NCBI RefSeq assembly: GCF_900188095.1
Contig: NZ_FZOT01000008.1
Span: 62,001-126,000, forward strand
Direction of reading: 5' to 3'
Length of the DNA: 64,000 nucleotides
Origin: Noviherbaspirillum humi
GTDB lineage: Bacteria > Pseudomonadota > Gammaproteobacteria > Burkholderiales > Burkholderiaceae_D
The translations under genes were made by a program, and so were the position numbers. Below are positions 36,037 through 45,617 of this stretch, piece by piece (position 1 is the first letter of the stretch; each line of letters starts with the position of its first letter). Below the pieces are notes generated by a model that was given only the letters and a program-made list of their open reading frames with translations, did no database searches and had not been told where the DNA came from.

Positions 36037-36666
36037 GTGGCCGAGAGCCTGCCCGTTCACTCCTGGCCGGCGGCGCGGGAGCGCATCGCCGGCCTTCCCG
36101 CGTTTGGCGAGGCGCCTCTGGTCATCAGCGTTGCGACGCCGGACACTCAGCAGCGCGACCAGGCGCGGACGCTAATCCGAGCGGCGGTGTCCGACGCTCT
36201 GGGTCTGCTGTTCGATCTTCCTGCGGCGTCGATCCGCCTCGACGCCGTTCCCGGGCGTCCGTTACGCGCTGACGCCGGCGGACGGATGTTATCGGTCTCG
36301 ATCAGCCATGAAGCCGGATTGTCGGTGGCGGCGCTTTCGCCGGTAGGCCAAGTCGGCATCGACATCATGCGCTTGCCGGAGGACTTTTCCTGGGAACCCG
36401 TCGCACGGGATTACCTGGATCCCGATGCCTTTCACCGGATCGCCCATGCCCCGCCGCCGGAACGCATGCATGCCTTCGCCGTCGAGTGGACACGGCTCGA
36501 AGCCGGCTTGAAGTGCGTCGGCACCGGCCTTGCCGAAAGGAGCCCGGCGCTTCAGGCAAGGCTTGCCCAATGCGCCATGCGCAGGCTGGACCTGCCGTCC
36601 GGCTATGCGGGAATGCTGGCGTACATGCCGGAATCACTCAACCGGTTTGCTGCCAAGCCGGCGTAA
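36037..36666 (+). CDS. 4'-phosphopantetheinyl transferase (Sfp/AcpT-like)
   Basis: 209 residues, start GTG three bases after the synthetase stop, so co-translated. Seen motifs: GRPLRADAGGRMLSVSISHE, with the conserved S-x-S-H step; VGIDIMRLP supplying the Mg-binding Asp pattern; and FAVEWTRLEAGLKCVGTGL, matching the W-x-x-x-E-A-x-x-K motif. It transfers phosphopantetheine from CoA onto a carrier Ser. By position the substrate should be the Ser of the upstream carrier domain, which makes this a self-contained biosynthetic pair. Confidence 0.88.
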   Translation: MAESLPVHSWPAARERIAGLPAFGEAPLVISVATPDTQQRDQARTLIRAAVSDALGLLFDLPAASIRLDAVPGRPLRADAGGRMLSVSISHEAGLSVAALSPVGQVGIDIMRLPEDFSWEPVARDYLDPDAFHRIAHAPPPERMHAFAVEWTRLEAGLKCVGTGLAERSPALQARLAQCAMRRLDLPSGYAGMLAYMPESLNRFAAKPA

Positions 36667-36884
36667 TCAGGCATTTCTTCCCACGGCCTGAATTCGCGCG
36701 GGCGCGCAAATCAACATTCCGGCGCGACGTTTCTGCGGCCCATCGTGCTTGCCGGCTGTCCGCAAGACCCCGATTTGGGCGTGCAACTTGCTTGCAGCAA
36801 GGCCTCGTGTCTCGCCTGGCTGCCGCCGGACGCCTGAGTCGATTCTTCGTTGAGGCAGCGCCTACTGAACTTCACTGCGCCACG

Positions 36885-38291
36885 ATGCAAATTCATTCTC
36901 TCGCCTTGCGTTCGCTGCCGGCCATCCTGGCTCGTCATCGAGCGATGATCGCCGCCGTCTTTCTATTGTCCGGCGCCGGCGTTGCAGAGGCGGCCGTCCC
37001 GGCAGTTGATGCCTCGTTCAATCCGTATTGTCAGGGCAGGAACCGCGTGGCCATGTTCCGCTGTCGCCTGGCGGTCGCGCAGCAGACGGGAAATCTTCCG
37101 CAGATAACCGAGATTACGCAAGCGTTGACGCTCGCGCTGGGCGGGCAAGCCGGCGTTCCCGATGAAGCGCCCGCCACTTACACCATCGATTTCGATGCGC
37201 CCGCACTCTCGGTTGGTCAGATCGGCGCCGCCTTCGAACCCTACCGGAAACAGGTAGTGCGCAACGCTTGGTGGCTCTCGCGCCCCGCGCCAACGGGGAT
37301 CGCCCATCCATTGCGGGACGTGGCGTCCATCATCACCGGCGCGCTTGCCGCGAGGGACGCCGGTGCCGAATCAGCCGAACAATTGCTCAGCATTGCCGAG
37401 AGCGCCGCCGACTATCTGTTATGGGCTCAAGCGCAGGGCGGGCAAGGGCTATTTCCGTTTCCCGCCGTGCGCAGAAACAAGGGGCGGGCTTTCGAAGCCG
37501 CCGAAAAATTCCTGAAGCGAGCGGAAGAATTGGGCATGCTGCCGACTGCGGTATCGAACGACTGGATCATCAACGACCTCGGCAACGGCGATCTCCAGTT
37601 CGACAACGGCCTCTGCGGCGTCGCGATGATCGAACTCCATCGGGCGACCCGCAAGGAGAAGTACCTGCAGTCGGCCATCGCGGCAGCCAACTGGGCGATC
37701 GCGCAGCCGGTCGTCCCCAACTGGAACTACAACAGCTTCAGCATCCACTTGCTGGCGAGCCTGTATGCGCAAACCGGTGACGCCCGCTACCTGCGCCACG
37801 CCAAGCTGAAGGCCAGGCTCGGCCTCTATCCCGGCCAGCTGAAGGCGGGTGCTCGTCAAGGGCGGTGGGTCGACCCGCACAACGCGCGCCTCGTCTACCA
37901 CTATGTCATGATCCGCAGCCTCGGTGCCCTGGTGGCCGTGCTGCCGCAAGACGATCCTGACCTGACGCAAGCGCGGGAAGTCCTGAGCATGGCGCTGGCG
38001 GCCGGGAACGCCGAGATCATCAGCCGAGGAGTGGCTCACCCCAGCACCGTCCTGGAAACCCTGGCGCAGCTGTCTCTGCTCTTTCCTCCCTCTTCCAGTA
38101 CGCTGCCTGATCTCGGCCGGGCCCAGGCCTTCGACCTGCTCGCTCGCCATGCCAGCAGCGGCTTCTTCGCCGGCAGGCTGCCGGTCGATCCCGGCGCATG
38201 GGGCTTGTATCTGAAGGCGTTGCGCATGAGCGGCGCGCCCATCGAGGGCTCACTTAACCTTCCGGCTCGGCGACCCGGCGGGACGCGATGA
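36885..38291 (+). CDS. Secreted protein with helical-toroid-like repeats, function unknown
   Basis: 468 residues. A signal peptide ends around GAGVAEAAVPA. The body is helical with repeating Trp/Tyr/Gly-rich helix pairs (SAADYLLWAQAQGGQGLFPFPA; DNGLCGVAMIELHRATRKEKYLQSAIAAANWAIAQP; SFSIHLLASLYAQTGDARYL), the pattern of six-hairpin alpha/alpha toroids found in glycoside hydrolases and lyases. I cannot name a family or catalytic acid. It lies 218 bases after the PPTase on the same strand, possibly under its own promoter, and might act on a surface polymer; that link is inference. A hairpin (GGCATCA-GG-TGATGCC) lies 50 bases past the stop. Confidence 0.65.
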   Translation: MQIHSLALRSLPAILARHRAMIAAVFLLSGAGVAEAAVPAVDASFNPYCQGRNRVAMFRCRLAVAQQTGNLPQITEITQALTLALGGQAGVPDEAPATYTIDFDAPALSVGQIGAAFEPYRKQVVRNAWWLSRPAPTGIAHPLRDVASIITGALAARDAGAESAEQLLSIAESAADYLLWAQAQGGQGLFPFPAVRRNKGRAFEAAEKFLKRAEELGMLPTAVSNDWIINDLGNGDLQFDNGLCGVAMIELHRATRKEKYLQSAIAAANWAIAQPVVPNWNYNSFSIHLLASLYAQTGDARYLRHAKLKARLGLYPGQLKAGARQGRWVDPHNARLVYHYVMIRSLGALVAVLPQDDPDLTQAREVLSMALAAGNAEIISRGVAHPSTVLETLAQLSLLFPPSSSTLPDLGRAQAFDLLARHASSGFFAGRLPVDPGAWGLYLKALRMSGAPIEGSLNLPARRPGGTR

Positions 38292-38343
38292 GGCGCGATG
38301 TCTGCGCGTTCGCAGCGAACAATAATCCACGTTAACCCATCCC

Positions 38344-38359
38344 GGCATCAGGTGATGCC
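38344..38359. repeat. Short hairpin after the secreted helical-repeat gene
   Basis: Seven-base arms GGCATCA and TGATGCC with a two-base loop, 52 bases past the stop codon. No T-tract, so a weak or factor-dependent terminator at best. Confidence 0.4.
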
Positions 38360-38542
38360 ACGCAAGCGGAGCGGAACGCGGAGCGCGCAGCGTCGACGCA
38401 TGCGATGAAAACGTGACGAAGACCGGGAGCGTGCCGGCAAGGACAAGATAGGCCCCTCACCGACATGTACTGCTTCGCTGGCATTCACGCGTCAGTCATG
38501 GCAGAGTGACGATCCCTCAACCCTCCGCCGCCTGCTCCCGCC

Positions 38543-39469
38543 ATGGAACTTCGCCAACTGCGCTACTTCGTCCGCGTCGCCGAGCTCGGCAGCATGGGCC
38601 GCGCGGCGCTCGACCTCGGTGTGGTCACCTCCGCCTTGAGCCAGCAGATCAGCCGGCTGGAGAGCGAGCTTTCCACCCGGCTGCTGCAGCGCACTTCCAG
38701 CGGCGTGGTGCCCACCGACGCCGGCCTCGCCTTCCTGCACCAGGCCCAGCTCACCCTGCGCCACGCCGACGACGCGGTGCGGGCGGCGCAGCTGGCCCGC
38801 CTGTCCGGCCACGTGGCGGTCGGCATGGCGCCCAGCACCACCGCCGTGCTCGGCCTACCCTTCATGTCGGCCATGCGCGAGCAGTATCCGGACATCCGCC
38901 TGCACATCGTGGAGAGCCTGTCCGGCAACCTGAGCGCGATGATCAACGCCCGCCAGCTCGACCTCGCCATCCTGTTCCAGGCCGACCGCGGCCGGCGCTG
39001 GAGCGTCACGCCGCTGCTGGAGGAGCGGCTGTTCCTGATCGCGCCGCGAAGCATGAAGGGCCTGCCGCGCGGCAAGCAGGTGCGCCTGGCGCAGATCGCC
39101 GCGCTGCCGCTGGTCCTGCCGAGCGGCTCGCACGGCCTGCGGGCGCTGCTCAACGGCGCCGCCGCCCAAGGCAGGCTGGCGCTCAACGTCGCCGCCGAAA
39201 TCGATGGCCTCGCCATGCTGATGGATGCGGTGCGAGCCGGCTACGGCGCCACCATACAGCCGGGCGCGGCGGTGGCCCGGCTGCGCGACGCATCGCTGGC
39301 GATGATCGAAATCGCCGAGAAGGAAGCGCGCCGGCCCAACCTGCTGGTGAGCCTGTCCGACGATGAGCTTTCGCCGGCGGGCCTGGCCGCCCGGAACGTG
39401 CTGGGACAAGTGACGCGCGCGCTGGTGGAAGCCGGCAGCTGGCCGGGCGCCACCCTTCACGAAAGCTGA
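38543..39469 (+). CDS. LysR-family regulator, TcuR-like
   Basis: 308 residues with an N-terminal winged helix (MELRQLRYFVRVAELGSMGRAALDLGVVTSALSQQISRLE region) and a ligand-binding domain opening HVAVGMAPSTTAVLGLPF. It resembles the Nac/TcuR subgroup. It runs in the same direction as the tricarballylate genes, 76 bases before TcuA, matching the tcuR-tcuABC order known in Salmonella, where TcuR activates tcu in response to tricarballylate. The assignment to tcuR rests on this context. Confidence 0.82.
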   Translation: MELRQLRYFVRVAELGSMGRAALDLGVVTSALSQQISRLESELSTRLLQRTSSGVVPTDAGLAFLHQAQLTLRHADDAVRAAQLARLSGHVAVGMAPSTTAVLGLPFMSAMREQYPDIRLHIVESLSGNLSAMINARQLDLAILFQADRGRRWSVTPLLEERLFLIAPRSMKGLPRGKQVRLAQIAALPLVLPSGSHGLRALLNGAAAQGRLALNVAAEIDGLAMLMDAVRAGYGATIQPGAAVARLRDASLAMIEIAEKEARRPNLLVSLSDDELSPAGLAARNVLGQVTRALVEAGSWPGATLHES

Positions 39470-39545
39470 ACACCTCTTTCCCGCCCCGGGCTGGCGATGA
39501 TGACAAGGCGGCGATACAGTACGGAAAATTTTCCGGACTGTTGAC

Positions 39546-40949
39546 ATGGTTGATGTTCTCGTAATCGGCGGCGGCAACGCCGCCCTCTGCGCCGCCCTGA
39601 TGGCGCGCGAGGCCGGCGCATCGGTGATGCTGCTCGAAGCCTCCCCGCGCGAATGGCGCGGCGGCAATTCCCAGCACACCCGCAATCTGCGCTGCATGCA
39701 CGACGCGCCGCAGGATGTGCTGATAGACGCCTACCCGGAGGAAGAATTCTGGCAGGACCTGCTGAAGGTCACCGGCGGACAGACTGACGAGCACCTGGCG
39801 CGCCTGGTGATCCGCGCTTCTTCCACCTGCCGCCCCTGGATGCAAAAGCATGGCGTGCGGTTTCAAGGCTCGCTGTCAGGCACCCTGCACCTGGCCCGCA
39901 CCAACGCCTTTTTCATGGGCGGCGGCAAGGCTCTGGTGAATGCCTATTACCGCAGCGCCGAGGCGCTCGGCGTCGACATCCGCTACGACACGCCGGTCGA
40001 CTCCCTGGAACTCGACGGCGACCGCTTCGTCGCCGCCCGCAGCGGCAGCAAGCGCTTCGAAGCCCGCGCCTGCGTGCTGGCGGCCGGCGGCTTCGAATCC
40101 AACCTGGCGTGGATGCGCGAAGCCTGGGGCCAGAACGAGCGCGGCGAATGGCCGGCCGACAACTTCCTGATCCGCGGCACCCGCTTCAACCAGGGCACGC
40201 TGCTGAAGTTCATGATCGATGCCGGCGCCGATGCCATCGGCGACCCGTCGCAGTCGCACTGCGTCGCCATCGATGCCCGCGCGCCCTTGTACGACGGCGG
40301 CATCTGCACCCGCATCGACTGCGTCTCGCTCGGCGTGGTGGTCAACCGCGATGCCGAGCGCTTCTACGACGAGGGCGAGGATTTCTGGCCCAAGCGCTAC
40401 GCGATCTGGGGCCGCCTGGTGGCGCAGCAGCCGGGGCAGATCGGCTACTGCATCATCGACGCCAAGGCGGTCGGGCGCTTCATGCCGCCGGTGTTCCCGG
40501 GCACCAGCGCCGCCACGCTGCCCGAGCTGGCGCGCAAGATGGGCCTGCCGGAAGCCGCCTTCGTCAAGACCGTCGAAGACTTCAACCGCGCGTGCCGCGT
40601 CGGCACCTTCGACCATACCGTGCTGGACGATTGCCACACCGAAGGCCTGACTCCCGCCAAGACGCACTGGGCGCGGCCGATCGACACCGCGCCGTTCACC
40701 GCCTATGCCCTCAAGCCGGGCATCACTTTTACTTACCTCGGCCTCAAGGTCAACGACAGGGCGGCGGTGCACTTCGGCGGCAAGCCGAGCGCCAACCTGT
40801 TCGTCGCCGGCGAAATGATGGCCGGCAATGTGCTCGGCAAGGGCTATACCGCCGGCGTCGGCATGTCCATCGGCACCGCCTTCGGCCGCATCGCCGGCAC
40901 CCAGGCCGCCGTCGCAGCAAAACAAGGAATCGAACATGCAACAGCTTGA
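39546..40949 (+). CDS. tcuA: FAD-dependent tricarballylate dehydrogenase TcuA
   Basis: 467 residues. The FAD site is at the N terminus ([30 protein letters not shown] region). The middle has [22 protein letters not shown], and the C-terminal end [33 protein letters not shown] closes the flavin pocket in the fumarate-reductase/succinate-dehydrogenase flavoprotein manner. TcuA oxidises tricarballylate to cis-aconitate, feeding the citric acid cycle; TcuB reoxidises the flavin. Its last 14 bases overlap TcuB, so the two are translationally coupled. Confidence 0.9.
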   Translation: MVDVLVIGGGNAALCAALMAREAGASVMLLEASPREWRGGNSQHTRNLRCMHDAPQDVLIDAYPEEEFWQDLLKVTGGQTDEHLARLVIRASSTCRPWMQKHGVRFQGSLSGTLHLARTNAFFMGGGKALVNAYYRSAEALGVDIRYDTPVDSLELDGDRFVAARSGSKRFEARACVLAAGGFESNLAWMREAWGQNERGEWPADNFLIRGTRFNQGTLLKFMIDAGADAIGDPSQSHCVAIDARAPLYDGGICTRIDCVSLGVVVNRDAERFYDEGEDFWPKRYAIWGRLVAQQPGQIGYCIIDAKAVGRFMPPVFPGTSAATLPELARKMGLPEAAFVKTVEDFNRACRVGTFDHTVLDDCHTEGLTPAKTHWARPIDTAPFTAYALKPGITFTYLGLKVNDRAAVHFGGKPSANLFVAGEMMAGNVLGKGYTAGVGMSIGTAFGRIAGTQAAVAAKQGIEHATA

Positions 40950-42123
40950 TGCCCTGATTCGCGAAGCCAGCTCGCTCGGCCAGGGTGAACTTCCCGCGGC
41001 AGTGAAGCCCGGCCAGCCGGCGCTGAGCGCCAACGAAACGGAAGTCTCCCGCATCCTCCAGATCTGCAACGCCTGCCGCTATTGCGAAGGCTTCTGCGCG
41101 GTGTTCCCGGCGATGACGCGCCGGCTGGAGTTCGGCAAGGCCGACGTCAACTATCTCGCCAACCTGTGCCACAACTGCGGCGCCTGCTATCACGCCTGCC
41201 AGTACGCGCCGCCGCACGAGTTCGCCGTCAACGTCCCCCAGGCCATGGCCAAGGTGCGCGGCCAGACCTACAGCGACTACGCCTGGCCGCCCGCCTTCGG
41301 CAGGCTGTACAAGAACAACGGCCTGACGGTGGCCTTGGCGCTGGCGGCGACACTGGCGCTGTTCCTGGCGCTGGCCACCGCCATGCACGGCACCCTGTTC
41401 CCCGGCGCGCTGGCCGGCAACTTCTACGCCATCTTCCCGCACAACCTGATGGCCGGCATGTTCGGCGCGGTGTTCGGCTTCGCGGTGTTGGCGCTGGGGA
41501 TGGGCGTGCGCCGCTTCTGGCGCGACGTCAAGCCGGGCACGGCGACCGCGCCGGCCATGGGCGAGGCGGCGCGCAATGCCCTCGCCCTGACCTATCTCGA
41601 CGGCGGCCATGGCGAAGGCTGCAACGAATCGGACGACCGCTTCACCCTGGCGCGCCGCCGCTTCCACCATTTCACCTTCTACGGTTTCATGCTGTGCTTC
41701 GCCTCGACCTCGGTGGCCACGCTCTACCACTATGTCGGCGCGCTGCATGCGCCGTATGCGCTGACCAGCCTTCCGGTGGTGCTCGGCACGCTGGGCGGCA
41801 TCGGCCTGCTGATCGGCCCGGCCGGCCTGCTCTGGCTGAACCTGAAGCGCCATCCGCAGCAGGGCGACATCGCGCAGCGGCCGATGGACCGCGGCTTCAT
41901 CGCGCTGCTGCTGCTCACCAGCGCCACCGGCCTGGCCCTGCTGGCCGGGCGCGACAGCGGCTGGATGGGCCTGCTGCTGGTGCTGCACCTGGGCGTGGTG
42001 ATGGCGCTGTTCGCCACCCTGCCCTATGGCAAATTCGCCCACGGCATCTACCGCAGCGCCGCCCTGCTGAAGTGGAACATCGAGAAGCGCCAGCCGAACC
42101 GGCTGCAGCTCGGCGCCGATTGA
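40936..42123 (+). CDS. tcuB: TcuB tricarballylate utilisation 4Fe-4S/membrane protein
   Basis: 395 residues. Residues about 40-85 hold two cysteine clusters, [11 protein letters not shown] and [11 protein letters not shown], for Fe-S centres. From about residue 130 several membrane helices follow, with His residues in [19 protein letters not shown] and [12 protein letters not shown] likely ligating haem b. It takes electrons from TcuA and passes them to the quinone pool. Start ATG at 40936 lies inside the 3' end of tcuA and has AAGGAAT upstream. Confidence 0.92.
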   Translation: MQQLDALIREASSLGQGELPAAVKPGQPALSANETEVSRILQICNACRYCEGFCAVFPAMTRRLEFGKADVNYLANLCHNCGACYHACQYAPPHEFAVNVPQAMAKVRGQTYSDYAWPPAFGRLYKNNGLTVALALAATLALFLALATAMHGTLFPGALAGNFYAIFPHNLMAGMFGAVFGFAVLALGMGVRRFWRDVKPGTATAPAMGEAARNALALTYLDGGHGEGCNESDDRFTLARRRFHHFTFYGFMLCFASTSVATLYHYVGALHAPYALTSLPVVLGTLGGIGLLIGPAGLLWLNLKRHPQQGDIAQRPMDRGFIALLLLTSATGLALLAGRDSGWMGLLLVLHLGVVMALFATLPYGKFAHGIYRSAALLKWNIEKRQPNRLQLGAD

Positions 42124-42178
42124 CGATGGCCGGCGCGTAACAACATCACTAATTCATAAGACATCAGAAGGAAGCTCC

Positions 42179-43162
42179 ATGAAGTCGTTCACCCGCCGTT
42201 CCCTGCTTGCCCGCGCTCTTGGCGCAGCCCTGCTCTGCGCCGGCATCCCGGCGCTCGCAGCCGACGCCTGGCCCGCCAAGCCCATCACCCTCATCGTCCC
42301 CTTTGCCCCGGGCGGCACGACAGACATCATCGCCCGCGCCGTTGGCCAGAAGCTGGGCGAGGCGCTGAAGCAGCCGGTGATCATCGACAACCGGCCCGGC
42401 GCCGGCGGCAATATCGGCGCAGCCGCCGCGGTGCGGGCGCCGGCGGACGGCTACACCTTCTTCCTCGCGACGGTGGCCCACACCATGGCGCCCGGCATCT
42501 ACAAGAACCTCACCTACGATTTCGGCAAGGATCTCGATCCGGTCGGACTGGTCGCCCTGACGCCAAACGTGCTGATCGTCAATCCGAGCGTGCCGGCCAA
42601 CACCGTGCCGGAATTGATCGCCTACATCAAGAAGAATCCTGGCAAGGTCAACTACGGCTCCGCCGGCACCGGCAGCACCGAGCATATGTCGGGAGAACTG
42701 TTCCGCGCCCTCACCGGCACCGAGATCACCCACGTCCCCTACAAGGGCGGCGCGCCGATGATGACCGACCTGATGGCCGGCCAGATCCAGATGGCGATCG
42801 AGACCAGCCCCTCCGCCAATCCGCATATCCGCGCCGGCAAGGTCAAGGCGCTGGCGGTGACGACCCAGAAGCGCTCCAGTGCCTACCCCGGCGTGCCGAC
42901 GCTGGACGAGGCTGGCGTGAAAGGCTACGACGTCACCACCTGGTTCGCGCTGATGGCGCCGCACAACACGCCACCGGCGATCGAGCAGCGCGTCCATGCC
43001 GAACTGATGAAGGTGCTGAAGATGCCGGACGTGGAAAAGCGCTTCCAGGAACAGGGCGTCTCCGCCGGCGACACGACGCCGGCGCAGCTGGCCAGCTTCA
43101 TCCGCACCGAGACGGCGAAGTGGAGCAAGGTGGCGAAGGAGTCGAACATCACGTCGGAGTGA
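42179..43162 (+). CDS. Bug/TctC-family receptor in the tricarballylate locus
   Basis: 327 residues. A signal peptide ends at PALAADAW. Typical Bug segments: WPAKPITLIVPFAPGGTTDII, DNRPGAGGNIGAAAAVRAPADGYTF and HVPYKGGAPMMTDLMAGQI. AGGAAG precedes the ATG. It is 55 bases after TcuB on the same strand and probably in the same operon, replacing the TcuC permease of Salmonella. The predicted ligand is tricarballylate or citrate. TctA/TctB membrane partners are not within the window and must be supplied elsewhere if uptake works this way. Confidence 0.9.
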   Translation: MKSFTRRSLLARALGAALLCAGIPALAADAWPAKPITLIVPFAPGGTTDIIARAVGQKLGEALKQPVIIDNRPGAGGNIGAAAAVRAPADGYTFFLATVAHTMAPGIYKNLTYDFGKDLDPVGLVALTPNVLIVNPSVPANTVPELIAYIKKNPGKVNYGSAGTGSTEHMSGELFRALTGTEITHVPYKGGAPMMTDLMAGQIQMAIETSPSANPHIRAGKVKALAVTTQKRSSAYPGVPTLDEAGVKGYDVTTWFALMAPHNTPPAIEQRVHAELMKVLKMPDVEKRFQEQGVSAGDTTPAQLASFIRTETAKWSKVAKESNITSE

Positions 43163-43173
43163 GCCTTTTCGCT

Positions 43174-43197
43174 TGACGTCCCTTATGACGTCCCTTA
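43174..43197. repeat. Perfect 12-bp tandem duplication
   Basis: TGACGTCCCTTA occurs twice without a gap in the 32-base space between the convergent Bug receptor and cytochrome genes; its last three bases form the stop codon of the cytochrome gene. Probably a replication slip. Confidence 0.8.
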
Positions 43198-43677
43198 GCG
43201 CGAATGCCGCTGCAGGGTCACGTCTTCCTGCAGCTGGCGCATCTCGGGCGACCAGCTGCTCTTGATGTACGCCAGCACGGCGACGATCTCCTGGTCCGTC
43301 AGCCGGTTGCCAAAGGCCGGCATGTTGCTCACGTAGCCCTCCGGCGCCGTCCTGCCAGGCACCAACCCATTCTTCACGATATCGATGAGCTGCACATCCG
43401 GGTGATGCCAGGTATGGCCGCTGTCGTCATGCGGCGGCGCCGGCAGCCTGCCATCCGGCAGCCGCTGACGCCAATCCGGCTGGCCTTCCAGGTTCGCGCC
43501 ATGGCAGGCGGCGCAGTGGGCGGCGTAGAGGGCCTTGCCGCTTGCTATCAATCGCTGGTTAGCCGGATCGATCAGCACTTTTCCTCGTTTGTCCTTGCTG
43601 GCATGAAAAACGAAGATCACGCCCAGCAGGGCAATGCTCAGGCCAAAGACGAAGCGTGTTGTTTTCTTCATTTTCAT
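43195..43677 (-). CDS. Monohaem c-type cytochrome
   Basis: 160 residues. An N-terminal hydrophobic helix ([20 protein letters not shown]) acts as signal or anchor. The haem site is CAACH with [33 protein letters not shown] nearby, and the axial Met is in [14 protein letters not shown]. This class often pairs with oxidoreductases or copper proteins. It is alone on the minus strand, converging with the tricarballylate receptor gene. The start may be this ATG or one two codons later; ribosome-binding sites are weak. Confidence 0.88.
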   Translation of the reverse strand: MKMKKTTRFVFGLSIALLGVIFVFHASKDKRGKVLIDPANQRLIASGKALYAAHCAACHGANLEGQPDWRQRLPDGRLPAPPHDDSGHTWHHPDVQLIDIVKNGLVPGRTAPEGYVSNMPAFGNRLTDQEIVAVLAYIKSSWSPEMRQLQEDVTLQRHSR

Positions 43678-43903
43678 TGAAGCGGCTTGCTTCCCGCATG
43701 GGTAAGCGTTGATTCTTTCATATTGTGCTCGAGGATGTCTTGGCTCTTCCAGGCAGCCATGGGTGACCGGCGTCTTTTACGGGCGTGTGCAGCCTGTTCC
43801 AAACGAGGAAAACCGGTGTCCTTACTTGCATGTCCGGCCTACGTCACGAGTGGCATAATGCGGCCTGACTGCGCACAGGCGAATCGGTAGACGAGGAAAT
43901 GGT

Positions 43904-44161
43904 GTGCAGCATGGCGGCGTTACCGATGGAGAAGGATTTACCGAAGTCATCGAGACGACACGGCCGGAACAGATTGCCGTGCATTTTGTTAAAGCCGTAT
44001 CCATAATGATCAAGACTTCGCTCCACTACTTTCAGATCAACAAGCTCGGTGGCCATCGAGAGTTCGCAAAGACCCATGGCACGAGCCGAGCTTGTCCCGG
44101 AATCTACGGGATGATCATCGCCGAACAGATGCGGCGTGAATTCAAGCTGTCTGCGCCATGA
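43904..44161 (+). CDS. Possible small protein (85 aa), unrecognised
   Basis: A GTG start with GAGGAAA upstream, ending in ATGA overlap with the next gene. The sequence has no recognised motif, no membrane helix and only ordinary composition. The overlap and ribosome-binding site favour it being real, but overlapping frames on the other strand and lack of any family keep the call weak. It would be the first gene of a coupled trio within a low-GC island. Confidence 0.35.
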   Translation: MQHGGVTDGEGFTEVIETTRPEQIAVHFVKAVSIMIKTSLHYFQINKLGGHREFAKTHGTSRACPGIYGMIIAEQMRREFKLSAP

Positions 44162-44460
44162 TGAATGGTTCGCTTAAGCTAGGCGTCGCGGCGATAGTTT
44201 TCAGCGCCATATGGGCCTTCGTGGGGGTCGAGCGCATCGTTAGCGATCATGAAAAAGGAATCACCTGGGAGCTTTTCATCAAACACCGACCTTCCCTACA
44301 AGTGCGATTTGAAAACCCTGCACGGAAAGGTTTGGAGATCGAACCAATCGAGAACCTTTCACCGGCTGAGCAAGACGCATTCATCGAATTTTGCACTGTC
44401 CGCTTTGGCGTCATGGACACGATGCAGTGTCGCGCCCTAATCTTGCAGAATAGCGTTTGA
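44158..44460 (+). CDS. Small membrane-anchored hypothetical protein (100 aa)
   Basis: The protein has one hydrophobic helix at residues about 7-25 (KLGVAAIVFSAIWAFVGV), then a short polar domain with a single Cys pair (FCTVRFGVMDTMQC). Its start overlaps the previous stop, and the next gene starts one base after its stop, so it is part of a coupled unit with a YdcF-type gene. No function can be assigned; being next to YdcF suggests an envelope role. Confidence 0.55.
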   Translation: MMNGSLKLGVAAIVFSAIWAFVGVERIVSDHEKGITWELFIKHRPSLQVRFENPARKGLEIEPIENLSPAEQDAFIEFCTVRFGVMDTMQCRALILQNSV

Positions 44461-44461
44461 C

Positions 44462-45048
44462 GTGCGGTTATCTCGCTTGCTCGTTCTATTGCTTCCTGCG
44501 TTACTGCTGCTCTACAGTGGCAGCATCGTTATCGACGGCTTGCGCGACGATGTTCAAGTCAGCGATGTGGGGATAATCCTCGGCTCCAAAGTGCTACCGG
44601 ACGGCACACCATCAAAACGCTTGCGCGCTCGCCTCGACCGAGCCGTCGAACTGTACCGGCAAGGCATGTTCAAGCGCATCATCGTCAGCGGCGGCACGGG
44701 CGTGGAAGGCTTCAGCGAGGCACAGGTCATGGCCGATTATCTGGCAAGCCAGCAGGTGCCACGTGCAGCCCTCATCCTCGATGAGCATGGCGACAATACC
44801 GAGGCAACAGCCCGCAATAGCGCCGAGATCATGAAGGCAAACAATGCCACGACCGCGTTGGTCATCACGCAATATTTCCACATCACCCGCAGGGCTTCGC
44901 ACTGCGACAGGCCGGCATCCAGACGGTTCGCACGGCCCATGCCTACTATTTCGAGGCGCGAGACCTTTATTCCATAGCGAGGGAGATGATTGCCTTGCCA
45001 GCGTATTGGCTTTCTACACGAATGGGACAGAAGTCAATCATCCCATAG
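44462..45048 (+). pseudogene. YdcF-family (DUF218) protein gene with a frameshift
   Basis: From a GTG start the frame encodes a signal-anchor (LLVLLLPALLLLYSG) and the DUF218 core: VGIILGSKVLPDGTPSKRLRARLDRAVELYRQG, IIVSGGTGVEGFSEAQVMADYL, LDEHGDNTEATARNSAEIM and LVITQYFHITR. After position about 44894 the frame reads nonsense and stops at 44977, while the other frame from 44896 continues with FALRQAGIQTVRTAHAYYFEARDLYSIAREMIALPAYW up to a stop at 45048, the normal family end. A single base appears lost. Either a genuine inactivating mutation or a sequencing error. YdcF-like proteins are envelope-associated. Confidence 0.8.
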
Positions 45049-45617
45049 GCCATCAAGAACAAGTCTGGATAACCGCGTACTTTTCAAGTACCTCCGTGGT
45101 AAAACGAATTGAGGAACGCAGTAAAGCGGCTTTCTGCCATCTGTTTATCCTGCGCTGTAGTAATTGATTATTTCCTCTGACTTCAGCCGCCGATTGTCAG
45201 ATTGTCATTCGGTCACTCCGCGGCCCAAGAAACAAATGAGTCAAATTTTTTGATCGTTACATTTGGCGACGAGTCACGGGGTGACGAGCTTGTCGTTACC
45301 TTTCATAAGCGCAATCTACGTTTTCTTTTCTTCGTTGTTGATCGCCCCACCAATTCAAGAAAATCATCACGGCATCACTGATGCGTGAAAATCAAAATCA
45401 AAACGGCAACGACTTGCGCAATTAAGTATTGCGCACTTGATTGTGTACAGAATTATCTATGCCCAACCTGAGGCAAAACCGCCTCACGTCCAATATGACC
45501 CGTACATAAATCTTGTCCGGCATTTTTGATTTCAATATAGTTATCCGAATGTTAATTTATTCAATACTTCTACCCCTCCATTAACAAAGCAACGCCTTTC
45601 TGCTCAGGGAAAAAATC
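45049..45617. other. AT-rich intergenic region, no gene recognised
   Basis: 569 bases of markedly low GC between the YdcF remnant and the CsgG-like gene. A small hairpin GTCAC-GGG-GTGAC lies near 45274-45286. It likely contains the promoter of the CsgG-like gene. I found no RNA gene, and the composition suggests acquired DNA. Confidence 0.45.
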
